From: Typha latifolia | Lineage: Eukaryota > Streptophyta > Magnoliopsida > Poales > Typhaceae | Length of the DNA stretch: 64,000 nt | Reading direction: 5' to 3' | NCBI GenBank assembly: GCA_019914945.1 | Contig: CM034105.1 | Location: 3,038,001-3,102,000 of the forward strand | Shown here: positions 12,201 to 23,261 of the stretch, in pieces | How the letters are laid out: every line of letters starts with the position of its first letter | How positions within the stretch are numbered: position 1 is the stretch's first letter | The notes under the pieces: model-generated | Seen by the model: only the letters and a program-made list of their open reading frames with translations | What the model was told of the DNA's origin: nothing | The model's database searches: none | Made by a program: the position numbers and the translations under genes

Positions 12201-14928
12201 TTCACATTGTGCACTCTGATATTTGGGGCCCAGCTCCACTGTCTTCGGGTCTTGGTTTCCTCTACTATGTGTGTTTCATTGATGATTTCTCTCGTTTCAC
12301 TTGGGTTTACCTTATGCGTCGGTGCTCTGAGGTGTGACAGATCTATCATGAATTCTCTTCCATGGTTCGTACTCAGTTCGGTCAATCTATTAAAATTTTC
12401 TGATCTGACGGTGCTCGGGAGTATCTTTCCTATGAATTTCGTTCTATTTATGGTTCTGTCGGCACCCTACCTTAGCAGTCGTGTCCCTATACCCCTGCTC
12501 AGAATAGTGTTGCCAAATGGAAGCATCGTCATCCTTCTTGAGACCACTCGTGCTCCATCTTCAATCTTTGATGGTGTGACCCCGTACGAGCGTCTCCATG
12601 GTACTTCACCATGTTTTGGTCATCTTCATATCTTTGGGGTACCTACTTTGTTCTTTTTCCTCCCGATGAACGTAACAAGTTATCCCCTCGAGCAGCTAAA
12701 TGCATCTTTCTAGGATATAGTCTTGAGCATAAAGGTTATCGTTATTATGACACTTATGCTCGTCGTCTTAGGATCACGCAATGTCACTTTTCTGGAAGAG
12801 ATACCTTTCTTCATCTCGACTCAGCCTCACCATCTACCCCCCCCACTTGTTTGATACTCTACCCATCGACACCCCTTTACTATCACTTCCATCTGCCTTA
12901 CGATAGGCCGTCCAGGTTCCAGAGTGGTAGCAGACCATGGCAGATGAACTTCAGGCCCTTCAGCAGATGCATACTTGGGATGTTGGCCCTCGCCCACCAA
13001 ACATTGTGCTTGTGAGCAGTAAATGGATCTTCAAGGTCAAGTATCGACCTGATGGATCCATAACTAGGTACAAAGCTTGTCTCGTTGCTCGAGGCTTTAC
13101 TCAAGAGTATGGGATAGACTAGGAGGAGACCTTTGCTCCAGTTGCCCGGATGACTTCTGTTCGCACTCTTCTTGCTATTGCTTCAAGTCATCAGTGGCCT
13201 TTACATTAGATGGACGTGAAGAATGCGTTTCTTTATGGTCTTCTTGATGAGGAGGTATATATGGATCCTCCACCTGGTTTTCCTCTCCTCTAGGTCACAT
13301 TTGTCGACTGTGCCGAGCTATCTATGGGCTCAAGCAGGCCCATCGTGCTTGGTTTGATCGATTTCGCAGTGTTGTCACGGCCTACGAATTTCAGGAGAGC
13401 CTATCTGAGCCATCTCTATTTTTGCGCTCTTCTACTCAGTGTCAGGTTCTCTTCTTTTGTATGTCGATGATATGATTATCACTGGAGATAACTCGGCCGG
13501 TATTTGCTCCCTCCAACAGCATCTTCAGCATCAGTTTGAGATGAAGAATCTCGGTTCTCTTTGATACTTTTTGGGTATCGAAATTGCTCAGTCATCACAT
13601 GGCCTTTTGCTGTCCCCACAAAAGTATATTACAGACATTTTTTGTCGTGCCACCATCGCTGATACTCGTTCTGCTGCTACCCTAGTTGAGCTTCATGTGA
13701 AGCTTCAGCCCGATGATGGTCAGCTTCTTTCAGATCCGACCAGATATCGTTAGTTGGTTGGAGCACTCGTCTACCTAACTATTACCCGGCCTGATATCTC
13801 TTATGCAATTGGTCTTGTTACTCTGTTCATGCAGGATCATTAATCTGCCCACTATGCCGCTCTTATACGTATTTTTCGATACCTTCGTGGCACCATCACT
13901 CGCTCTCTTTTCATGCCATCGACTTCCATCTTAGTTCTGCGAGCTTATTCCGATGCAGATTATGATGGCGACAGATCTGATCGAAAGTCTACTATTGACT
14001 ATTGCATTTTTCTAGGAGATTCCCTGATTTCTTGGTGTAGCAAGAAGTAAAATGTGGTGTTTCTCTCCAGTACTGAGTCAGAGTATCGTGCTATGTGTGC
14101 AGCGACGAAGGAGATTGTTTAGCTTCGTCGTCTCCTTAGTGATATGGGTGTTCCCTTACCCCTCCCAACTCCTCTTCATGTCGACAATGATAGTGCTAAA
14201 AAGCTTACTGAAAATCTTGTTTTTCATGAGAAGACAAAGCACATTGAAGTCGATATGCACTACACTCGTCAGGAGTACTGAGCTATAAATAGGGCTTTGC
14301 TCTCAAAAGCCCTCTCTTTCATGATATGCAAATACAAAACTCTTCTCTTTTCCTTCTCTCTCCTCCCTCAACCCAATCTAGGGTCAAGCCTAATAACGTT
14401 ACAGTGATGATCACTCCAAGCTTTGAAGCAAAGCTTCTGTATCTTCTGAGAGATTATCGTAAAAGGTCATAAAATATATTGAATAAATCCATTTCTACAA
14501 CTATGCATGACATCTTTTCACACAGACGCCAAAGAAAATAAGAATTCACACAGACGCCAAAGAAAATAAGAAATCACAGCTGCAAACAATCAAATAACAT
14601 ATGTTCTTATGAATTGATTAAAAGATTCAAAACTTACCATGACAACTACTAACAAAGAGAGGAGACCAATCAAATCTAAAATCCCAATATATCTAGAATT
14701 GATTAAAAGATTCAAATTTTAGCACGACAACTACCAAATCTAAAATCCCAAACATCAGCACCAACTTTTGAAAGGGATCATAGAGATAGAAACAAGAAAA
14801 AAAAAGAGCAGAGCCAAGAGCAACAGAAGAAAAATACCTGAATCTTTAGCGCCATTAGATTGCGCTACATGAAAAACTGAAACAAGAACCAAAATCAAAA
14901 GAAGAGCAGGCTTCCATCTAGTTCCCAT
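9299..14928 (-). CDS. Small secreted Gly/His/Asn-rich protein with C-terminal hydrophobic tail; intron carries a Copia element
   Basis: Two exons on the minus strand: 14838-14928 (91 nt) and 9299-9618 (320 nt), joining in frame to 136 aa plus stop. Exon 1 encodes a signal peptide (MGTRWKPALLLILVLVSVF, then HVAQSNGAKDS). Exon 2 continues AHIQETTRKHSIVIRR and then a low-complexity Gly/Ser/His stretch. A short PSVPGWTVPLVGGAGANYRN block follows, then RNKASRRSSFSLP and a hydrophobic end (VTMAATLLGAVLLANI). This layout fits a GPI-anchored or membrane-tethered cell-wall protein; I do not recognise a named family. Splice sites are canonical: donor CAG|GTATTT, acceptor CTTGTAG|C. The 5.2-kb intron contains a 4.75-kb Copia insertion in the opposite orientation. 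The splice sites are preserved, so the gene may still be expressed. Confidence 0.7.
9659..9828 (+). repeat. 5' LTR of the intronic Copia element
   Basis: 170 bp, ending 'aagcctaataaagttaca'. It contains a TATAAATAG box near 9719 and a CT-rich leader. Its second half repeats at 14284-14403. Confidence 0.85.
9829..9840 (+). other. Primer-binding site (initiator tRNA-Met type)
   Basis: TAGTATTAGAGC directly after the 5' LTR. It matches the canonical plant Copia site at 10 of 12 positions; both differences are transitions. Confidence 0.75.
9975..10205 (+). repeat. Imperfect CAG/CTG-rich tract in the Copia leader
   Basis: Interrupted runs of cag, gca and ctg triplets between the primer-binding site and gag. 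They create spurious Ser/Ala/Gln ORFs in all frames. No coding role is apparent. Confidence 0.7.
10460..14281 (+). pseudogene. Copia gag-pol pseudogene (intronic element)
   Basis: Gag spans about 10460-11315 with a frameshift near 10785. The CCHC zinc knuckle (CTHCGRPGHLVARC) is at about 11340-11383. The protease motif reads YSGASHHMTGD near 11627, so the catalytic Asp of DSGAS is Tyr. The GAG-pre-integrase and integrase core (HSDIWGP, DDFSRFTWVY) follow to a stop at about 12336. RT starts at about 12937 (WIFKVKYRPDGSITRYKA) and has internal stops, for example at 13120 and 13207, plus frameshifts before the YVDDM box near 13460. RNase H persists to about 14280. Numerous stops across all domains show an old, inactive copy. 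Confidence 0.9.
14284..14403 (+). repeat. Truncated 3' LTR of the intronic Copia element
   Basis: About 120 bp matching the downstream half of the 5' LTR (TATAAATAG, 'tctctttcatgata', 'aagcctaata'). It has a small insertion (caaaagccct) and ends CA, followed by the GTGAT target duplication. The upstream part of the LTR is deleted. Confidence 0.85.
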
Positions 14929-16613
14929 AACTATAAACTATCATTCTATATTTTTTCCCGTGCCTCTTCTCTTACTCAAAACAAATAATAAAGCTAATAT
15001 AAAGTAGAACCCACCTACCACTTGCATGAAATTTTGGGATGTCACTTTACACTCTTCTCAACAAAGTAGATTATTCTCACCACTCACTACCGACCGCCTA
15101 CATCACCCCTCATGGCAGATTCCTGGGTAAAGCATTAACCCTGCGCATTGCGAAGAATCTCGTATATATCACACTTATCCTTAGGAATGTGATGGTCGGT
15201 GGATTGAGACTTTTATCTTTAGCCAAAATTGCCCAAGAGACGTTTGTTTAATTGCAGAAGAGAAACATGAACGAGGTTTTGCTAGTGTGACCCCGTTGAT
15301 TTGTCTATCACTGGGATGTTTCGATAACTGCATGATATATAATTAAAATGTGTCTTTAGTATCTGTTTTATTCGTAACATTGTATTGAATTGTTCATTTC
15401 CTTGATATTACTTGCCAGTGTCAGGAAAAAGTTCTTGGACAATGAGGAGCTCATCATGAAATTTGGAGGGTCAGTTGGTGGTACAGTACTACATTGATCT
15501 TCTTAGACTAGTTTTATAAGTTTCTTTTTAGCCTACTCCCTATTAGATGACTCACATTTCTAGTTAATCAATTACAGTAGTTTCATTCAGTAAGAATGGT
15601 TCGATTAATATTTGAAGTTTTGAACCATATGATTCACTAACTTATGCATTGGCAAACTTACACTCTACTACATTTTGTGTCATGAATATATCCAACAAAA
15701 CCTACCTCTAACAGTAGCAGGAATATATAATTTTCCCAACACTTTAAACTCAGGAGCTCACTCACAGATGATATTTTAACCTTAGCTGTTTGCTATTTTA
15801 TTTTTCCTAGTACCACTTACTATAGACCACAAAAATGAAATTGAGTGAACTTAGTATTTGGAAACCAAATTCATAGGTCACTCACTCTTTATTTGACCAA
15901 CATCCCATTGTTAAATGAAAGTGCAATGGTCCTGCTGGATTAGTAAAATAAGAAACAGAATATGAGAACTACTTGTATCTTATGGAAATAGCATGGATAT
16001 TCACATCCTATTTTTAATCCATATTTTATGAGCTTTCTTCTTTTCTCAGAACAAAAGGTATAGAACCTCAGATTCATTGCAAAGAGGGGATTGCATGAAT
16101 AAGGGAGAAATGGAAGTAAAAAACTTCTGCTATCAAATGCTCCGTGATTACAAAGAGGAGGAAAGAAGATTAATTACACAGCATTTTGTATAGCTATCTG
16201 TCGGAGTGCATACAGGGCTCGTCTCTCCTCACCCAGAAGGTAAGACAGACAGACAGACCAACATAGCGTGAATTTCAATTTCATTGTGAAACAGCATCTT
16301 GGAAAGAATTAAAGCTCAATTTCACTGTGAAACAGCATCTTCAGATCAAAGGTACGAAGGTCAATTCAGGATATTCGTTTACTGATTGCCCATATCTATC
16401 TGGAGTTCTCTTGACATTTCTCATTCAAAATTAGCTCGATTGTTTCTTTCTTTATGTTATTTCTTATATCTATAATCACTTGAAAGTTGAATTGATGTTT
16501 CCTAGAAAAGATTGCTCTTTTGCAATCTACAGTTATAGGGTGGTGTCAACTGTAAACAATGATGGCAGGTACCACAGATGGTCAAGTAGTTAAATATTTT
16601 CTTTCGTTTGCCT
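14929..16613. other. AT-rich region upstream of the secreted-protein gene; no gene recognised
   Basis: Promoter-side sequence of the minus-strand gene ending at 14928, then general intergenic DNA. A short direct duplication occurs near 16270-16345, where 'gtgaaacagcatctt' appears twice. Only short ORFs without motifs were seen. Confidence 0.6.
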
Positions 16614-16972
16614 TGTTGGTACTCCATTAGGAAGAACCTGTAAAAGGATTAGAACGAGGAAATTGTATGTTTCACTAAAATAAATCAAGTACATAAATAG
16701 GAGGAGATTACAACAATCTCTCATATAATTAAGCTTGTCTATCCAACATATTAGGATAGTGTTGCTATATACAAGGAAAGTAAATAACAAACAGATTAAC
16801 CAAATCAATAATAATAGTAATAAAATCTGATTTTGAAATTTCTTTCCTGATTTTGATATTTCTTTCCAATACTCCCCTTCAAGTTGGAATCAAATTTGAT
16901 TTCAATATTTCTTTCCAACAAACACCTTTCTTAAGTTGGAATCAAATATGTTTTCAATATTTCTTTTCAACA
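16614..16972 (-). repeat. 3' LTR of the second Copia element
   Basis: On the minus strand it starts TGTTG after the polypurine tract (AACTTGAGGGGGAGTG) and ends CAACA, giving short terminal inverted repeats, about 359 bp. Its first 130 bp hold partial tandem copies of the tract/LTR-edge motif: 'cttaagttggaatc' near 16930 and 'ccccttcaagttggaatc' near 16873. Confidence 0.7.
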
Positions 16973-17004
16973 CTCCCCCTCAAGTTGGAGAGTGGATATC
17001 TTGC

Positions 17005-20000
17005 ACGCCCAACTTGCGTACCATAGGTATAAATATTTCTTTTCCCAAAGGTTTAGTTAACAAATCTGCCAATTGATTGCTGAGCCAATATGCTTGGTAA
17101 TTATTGAACCATCTTGAATCTTGTCTCGAATATAGTGACAGTCCATTTCTATGTGCCTTGTGCGTTCATGAAAGACTGGGTTTGTTGCTATATGGAGAGC
17201 GGCCTTGTTGTCACAATATAAGGAAGCAGGTCCATGGTGAATAAGGCCTAAGTCTCCTAATAGGCACCGAAGCCATGTTAACTCACAGCAAGCTCCTGTC
17301 ATTGCGCGGTATTTTGCTTCGGCCGAAGATAATGATACAGTTTTCTGCCGTTTTGATTTCCATAAAATTAGTGAGGACCCAAGGAACAGATAATACCCTG
17401 TAGTGGACCGTCTAGTGAGAGGACAACCTCCCCAATCTGAATCACAGTAGGCCCACAATTTCAAATCATTTTTTGAAGAAAAGAATAGACCTTGACCTGG
17501 GGCACCCTTTAGATATCGAACAACGCGTAAGGCTGCCTCCATATGATGTCTTCTAGGTTGATGCATGAATCTACTCAAGACATGAACAGAATAAGTGATA
17601 TCAGGTTTTGAAATTGTCAAATATATCAGGCGGCCCACCAATCTTCTATATCTGGCTGGATCTTTAAGCAATTCATCTTTATCCGACAGTTTTAAGCCTC
17701 TTTCCATAGGAGTGTCAACTGGAGCAGCATTTAATAGACCTGCATCTTTGATTATTTCTAATGCATATTTTCTTTGTGACATAAAAATCCCATTCCTAGA
17801 TGCAGAGATTTCTATTCCTAGAAAATATTTCAACTCGCCAAGGTCTTTAAGATTGAAATTTTTATGCAAATGCTTCTTGATGGCAGCAATACTGTTTGGA
17901 TCATTTTCAGTGATCAAAATGTTGTCAACATAAATTAGGAGAATGGTAAAAGACTTGCCTTTCTTTTTGGTGAAGAGGGAGTAGTCGGCTCGTGATTGTA
18001 TAAAGCCAGTAGAAGTGATGACAGAAGAAAACTTTGAAAATCATTGGCGGGAGGCTTGCTTCAATCCATAGAGCGATTTGTGTAGACGACAGACGAGATG
18101 TTCCTCCCCCTGTCTCCGAAGCCCTGGTGGTGGAGACATATAATTTTCTTCAGTCAGGTCACCGTGGAGGAATGCATTGTGGACATCAAGCTGATGAAGT
18201 GGCCAGCCCCTGGCAGCAGCTAAGGCAAGAAGACAACGAACAAAAATAATTTTTGCTGTGGGAGAGAAAGTCTCGTGGTAGTCGATGCCCTCCATTTGGG
18301 TGAATCCTTGAGCAACCAAGCGCGCCTTATGTCGCTCTATTGTGCCGTCAGAGCGACGTTTGATCTTGTAAACCCATCGACATCCTATAGGTTTCTTGCC
18401 AGCCGGAAGAGATGTCAGACTCCATGTGCCGTTGGCAGCAAGAGCATCTAACTCAAGCTTCATTGCATCACGCCATTGAGGGTTGGTGATAGCTTCATTG
18501 TAAGAGGTCGGCTCTCGCTCTTGACTGATAGAAGCAATAAACGATTTGTGTGCAGGTGTATAGCGATGATAAGAAAGGTAATTGGTCAGTGGGTACCTTG
18601 TCCCTTTGCGCAAATCTGGAGAGAAGGAGGTGACTGGATCAGAGGGAGGATGCGTGACGGCAGAGCAGAGGTAATCGTTGAACCTCACAGGTGGATTAGA
18701 TTGTCGAGTGGAGCGGTGGAGAGGAATATTGGTTGGTGGTGGTGGATCGGATGTTCCGGTAGAGGGAATGGTGGTAGTATGGCAAGGTGGTAGTGGCGGG
18801 GAGGAAGTAGAGGGGAGAAGGTTCATGGGTGAACAAATTTCAGGTGGTTGTATGTGTGATGGTGGTGGTAGAGTTGCGGTGGAGGGTGGTGAGGTGGGTG
18901 GGTTAGGTTCAAATGATAGTAATGTGGTTGAGTTGGGTTCAAAAGAATGGTCATATGAGCTTATGGGACTTGTATCATCTCCCTTTGATGGGCCTGTTGT
19001 TTGGATCAAAGGAAAGGGTAGAGAATAGGTATTATTTGGAGAATAAGGAAAAATATCTTCTTTAAAATGGACATCTCTACTTGTGAAATTTTTGTGTGTT
19101 AATAAATCAAAAAGTTTGTAACCTTTTTGACCTATCAGGTATCCAATGAAAATGGAAGGTGTAGCTCGGCAGTCAAATTTATGAGAGGTATGAATGTTTG
19201 TGGCATAAGCCAAGCAACCAAAAACTCGTAAATGGGAAAAAGTAGGAGGTTTTGAGTAAATAAGCTCAAATGGTGTCTTGTCGGCTAAAATTGGGGAAGG
19301 TAGCCGATTAATGATATGAACAACAGTAAGAGCACATTCTCTCCAAAATTGGGAAGGAAGATTAGCTTAAAATTTTAATGCTCTTGCTACTTGAAGAATG
19401 TGACGGTGTTTGCGTTCCACAACCCCATTTTGTTGAGGTGTGTATACGCAAGAATGTTGAAAAATAACACCATTATCTTGAAAAAAAGAACGAAGAGAGA
19501 TAAATTCGCCACCATTATCACTTCGAACAGTTTTGATGCGAGTTTCAAATTGAGTAGAAACATAACTGAAAAAACGTTTTAAAAGCAGTTGTGTTTCATC
19601 TTTATGTCGCATCAAAAATATCCAAGTAAAACGTGAAAAATCGTCGACAATGGTGAGAAAATAATGAGAACCAGAAAAGGAAGGATGTCGATAGCGACCC
19701 CAAATATCACAATGAATAACATCAAATGGTTTAATAGAGAAAGAATTACTGACATTAAAAGGTAAACGACTTTGTTTGGCAAGTGGACAAATAAAGCAAG
19801 ATTTATTGGAATTAGCAAAAAAAATTTAAGAAATTTTGGGCAATAAAATTCAAACGGGAAGATGATACATGCCCTAAGTGGTTGTGCCAAAGGTCGGTAG
19901 GTGAGGTGGGGAGATTGCATGTTGGTTGGTTTGAGTATGTGGCTTGTTTAGTGGTAAACTTTCCTGCTCCTAATGCCACTAGATAATAGAGTTCGTCACA

Positions 20001-20878
20001 CATTTCACCCAAACCAATCATCTTCCTCGTATCCAGATCCTACAAAATGCACCAATAAGGGAAAAATGTCACTGAACAATTTAAACCTTTTATCAATCGC
20101 CCTACTGACAACAAATCAACTTTGAATGTAGGAACAGATAACACACCATGCAATTTATAGACAGAATTCAAAGGCATAGATCCTTTAGCAATAGTTTTGG
20201 CCTTCTCTCCACTAGGTAATAATACGGGTGATAACGAGCAACCTGTCTTTATGCAGTATTTTTGATGATGAGGTGATATGATTTGTTGCATCACTATCGA
20301 TAATCCAATTTCGACGAGCTAATTGAGACAAACTTGGTTTTGTGACCGCATTTGCCTTAGGATTAAGGGTACCTTCTGCTTGATTATTGAGAAGTTCCAT
20401 AATCTGTTTTAATTGGGCCTCTGTGAATGTGGTGTTGGGTCCACCTTCTTCATAACTCGCCAGGTTGACTGCAGAGTAATTGGGCCGAGCAGAGCCTGAG
20501 CCCGGATTGGACTTGGCCTTTGGATGGCTAGGGGGGTAGCCATGTAATTTGTAACACTTTTGGACCCAATGTCCATCAGCATCACAATAGGTGCAGTGGG
20601 GTCGCACCTTTCCAGAACCGGGTCCATTACGTCTGTGATTAGAATCAGGACGATCGCTCCTCTCGTTCTTCCCCGGTGATGGTGGATAAAGCTTGTGGAC
20701 AACCATGGCAGCAACCGAGGTCGGCTCGGTGGAGGCGGAAGCAACTCCTAGATGGCGTTGTTTCTCCTCTTGAGCAATGAAGGAGTATGCTTCGCGAACC
20801 GAGGGGGAAGGTTTCATCAAGAGGATTTGACCGCGGATTGCACTATAAGATTCATTCAAACCCATTAGAAATTACACA
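17005..20878 (-). pseudogene. Copia gag-pol pseudogene (second element)
   Basis: Read on the minus strand. The gag C-terminus has zinc knuckle CTYCDADGHWVQKC at about 20590. Protease DSDATNH lies at about 20300. Pre-integrase HNHLGHVSSSRL and the integrase core (DDFSRFTWIF, SDNGGEF, TPQQNGVVERKHR) lie between about 19920 and 19367. RT spans about 18480-17900, and RNase H (YCDSDWGG, SSAEAKYRAM, CDNKAALHIA) spans about 17480-17080. Frameshifts fall near 18050 and at 17075, where the terminal LADLLTKPLG segment leaves frame. The RT catalytic box reads YVDN instead of YVDD at about 17930. A stop also occurs in the remaining gag near 20873. Confidence 0.9.
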
Positions 20879-20883
20879 GTACC

Positions 20884-21405
20884 TTGGTATTAACCTTTGC
20901 TACTTCACAAATAGCCCTCGCTGGTGATCCCGATATCACATCTGATTTCATCCTCCCAGCCAACTCCTCAGCTGTTGATGGCAACTTCTTCACCTACACG
21001 GCTACACCGGCATGCGGAGTTTGGTCAATTCAGGCACACCAACTACCTTCACAGTCTTGGAAGCTACCAGGAAAGAATTCCCAGCTCTCATTGGTCAGAG
21101 TGTCTCTTATGCGATTCTCACTTATCCAATCCTCGCTCTGCTGAGCTTCTATTCCTCCTCCATGGAATTCTGGAAGTGGGGTATGTCGACACTGCAAATA
21201 AGCTCTACAGTAAGACACTACAACCTGGAGACATGTTCATATTCCCCAAGGGACTTGTTCACCACCAGTTCTGCAGCAGCCAGAGCCCGGCACTCGCCAT
21301 TTCCGCCGTTGGAAGGGCTAATGCTGGGACTGTATCCCTACCCGGAACTGTATTTACAACTGGGATCGATGATGGTATCCTCGCGAAATCTTTTAAGAGA
21401 AATAT
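20884..21405 (+). pseudogene. Germin-like protein pseudogene, truncated at both ends
   Basis: Three frames together give a germin-like protein close to the intact neighbour at 23262. Segment one (from 20884) has the end of a signal peptide (FATSQIALA) and GDPDITSDFILP to FFTYT. An approximately 8-bp duplication at about 21000 shifts the frame. Segment two is MRSLVNSGTPTTFTVLEATR to SYAILTYP. A small deletion at about 21135 shifts the frame again and removes the HTHP part of the metal-binding motif. Segment three runs NPRSAELLFLLHGI to GIDDGILAKSFK. The first residues are replaced by Copia gag sequence, and the last 15 or so residues are lost at about 21395. Confidence 0.92.
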
Positions 21406-23165
21406 TAATATTTTTATAATATAATTTTAAAATAAATAATTTTGTGAGTAGATATTTAATTTAGACTTCTTTTTTTATGATTATAACTACTTATTAGCTA
21501 TTTAACTACCATAACTATTTTTTAGTTATATAACTACTATAATTACTTTTTAGTTATATAATTAATTTTTAGTTATATAACTACTAGCACCTTTTAGTTA
21601 GTGTTCTTTCATTATCTATAAATAGAATATGGTGCTCTTATTTTGGATAATTCTAAATACCTTAATGCTTGCTGTTATAATTAATTTTTGTTCAGATCAA
21701 AGTTCAATTTTGCGAGTTGCATCTTGATTCGTGACAATTTTGTATTCCAAAAATATATTGTCTTCGTAATTTTCAATCGCAACAAGTGGACGACAAATTT
21801 GTTTAAGAGATAGATTTACCTTTGTCTAACCGTTGCAAAAACCTAGCCATTTAATTTCATTCATTTCCACTTTTTAATATTCTTCAACACAATTCAGAAA
21901 ATAAAGGTCTGGCATCAAAAAATTGATACGAAAGTTCTTTTGGCTTAGATGCATCTGGATTATATTTGTGGAGAGCATTTATTTCCATGTTTATTGATAT
22001 TATTTTGTCCTTAATAAACAATCATTCTACCTTTGAATTCATTTTCAATAACAGAAACAATTGAATCTGATTGAAGCATTGTTGTTCAGTTTTCCTCCCT
22101 TTCCTTGACATCGGAACCTCTCCAAGTGAGTATAGGGAATAAAGAGAACGCTTGAGCAGGCTAGTGGAATTTTTTACTTTTTCCAGAGTGAAAGTGGTGA
22201 TCAATACAATTTGCGTGCCGACCATTTGATGGTACCAAATGAAAATTCACAGGTGGCTGGTATCATTATAAATATCCTTTTTTGTTGAAGAATACTTGCT
22301 TTAATCTATCCTCTGTATCAAATGAGATCTTTTCTCTAAGCATTGTATGCGTGAGAAATTCCTATAGCATTTGCCAATTTTTTTTCAATAACTGAACGGC
22401 AGAACAGTTCACCTGTCACTGAGCATCTACCTGCTGCATTCAGACCCTAAACCAGCATGATGATTAAGTTACTATTCTCAGGATTCATGTAGATTAACTG
22501 GTAAAGTAAAGTAATCTCAACATACAAGATAAATTTGATGAAAAATGTACATTCTCTCAGCTGAATCCCATAATGGAGCCGGCCCAAGTATTCATTCTCA
22601 GTTCAATGAAAAGGGAAAGGAAGCTGATCATTTGCTCTTAAAAACTCTTTTTCATAGGCCTGCTATTAATTATGTTTCAATCTTTTATAATTTAAAAGCT
22701 ACAGACAAAATTTTCAGATACTTGATTACACGATTGATTTAGTCCCTGGAAGTAAACGTATTGTAAACTTGAGCTGTAAATACTTGGCACCTGCAAGGTA
22801 ATTGACCTCGTTTATTATCACTTTTTGCATGCGTGAATATTTTGAGTACCCAAGAAGGCAAGAAATGTTCTAAACTGAATTAGTAATGCAAGCGAATTAG
22901 TTCAATGAGTCCATAACTGTGAATCCATTTGTTCCAATACCTACAAATAACAGCAAGAGATCTTCTCCAATGATCAAACTACTACAAGACAAGAGACTAA
23001 CCACATGCATACGACCACAAGCTGTATCACTAAACTCTTTGATCCAGTCAATCACTACTTCCCATGTAATTCTTCAAACAATGCAGCAACTGCAAATCCA
23101 TAGTCCAGAAGCCATCTTCGTTTACTCCGACTCCCACAGCCGGCGCTCAAATTCTCACAGCTCTT
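21406..23165. other. AT-rich spacer between germin-like pseudogene and gene
   Basis: Contains degenerate tandem copies of a 'tttttagttatataacta' motif (about 21490-21590), then a TATAAATAG at about 21620. This looks like part of an LTR, but no ends, primer-binding site or coding region could be assigned. The rest has only short ORFs. Confidence 0.45.
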
Positions 23166-23172
23166 TATAAAT
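23166..23172 (+). promoter_or_regulatory. TATA box of the germin-like gene
   Basis: TATAAAT about 90 bp upstream of the start codon, a suitable position for a leader of about 60 nt. Confidence 0.7.
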
Positions 23173-23261
23173 TCATCGTCTCTCTTCCAAACATGAAGCA
23201 CCTCCATATATCTCAATCTCTCCTGCTTATCACCACATCCACATCAAAATTTTGACAGAAT

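Larger units (their letters stand above)
9659..14403 (+). mobile_element. Decayed Ty1/Copia LTR retrotransposon nested in an intron
   Basis: Bounded by a perfect 5-bp target duplication GTGAT (9654-9658 and 14404-14408). The 5' LTR is 9659-9828; its first bases are TATTAG where TGTTAG is usual, and it ends in CA. The primer-binding site at 9829-9840 is TAGTATTAGAGC, a two-transition variant of the initiator-Met site TGGTATCAGAGC. The internal region has gag, zinc knuckle, protease, integrase, reverse transcriptase and RNase H in Copia order, all interrupted. At the 3' side the end of pol, the polypurine tract and the first 60 bp or so of the LTR are missing: RNase H runs into mid-LTR at about 14284. 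Non-autonomous and dead. Confidence 0.9.
16614..20878 (-). mobile_element. Second Ty1/Copia element, 5'-truncated, minus strand
   Basis: The 3' LTR (16614-16972), polypurine tract, RNase H, RT, integrase, protease and most of gag read in order on the minus strand. Gag begins abruptly at about 20878, next to a germin-like gene fragment. The 5' LTR, primer-binding site and the start of gag are therefore missing, and no second LTR was found on the far side. Coding decay is milder than in the 9659-14403 element, suggesting a younger insertion that was later partly deleted. Confidence 0.88.

Noticed and set aside
15420..15480. Exon-like stretch encoding KKFLDNEELIMKFGGSVGG
   Set aside because: No supporting neighbouring exons or family match; too short to support.
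18476..19028. Plus-strand ORFs rich in Gly/Val/Trp over the second Copia
   Set aside because: Antisense of the Pro/Ser-rich linker between integrase and RT.
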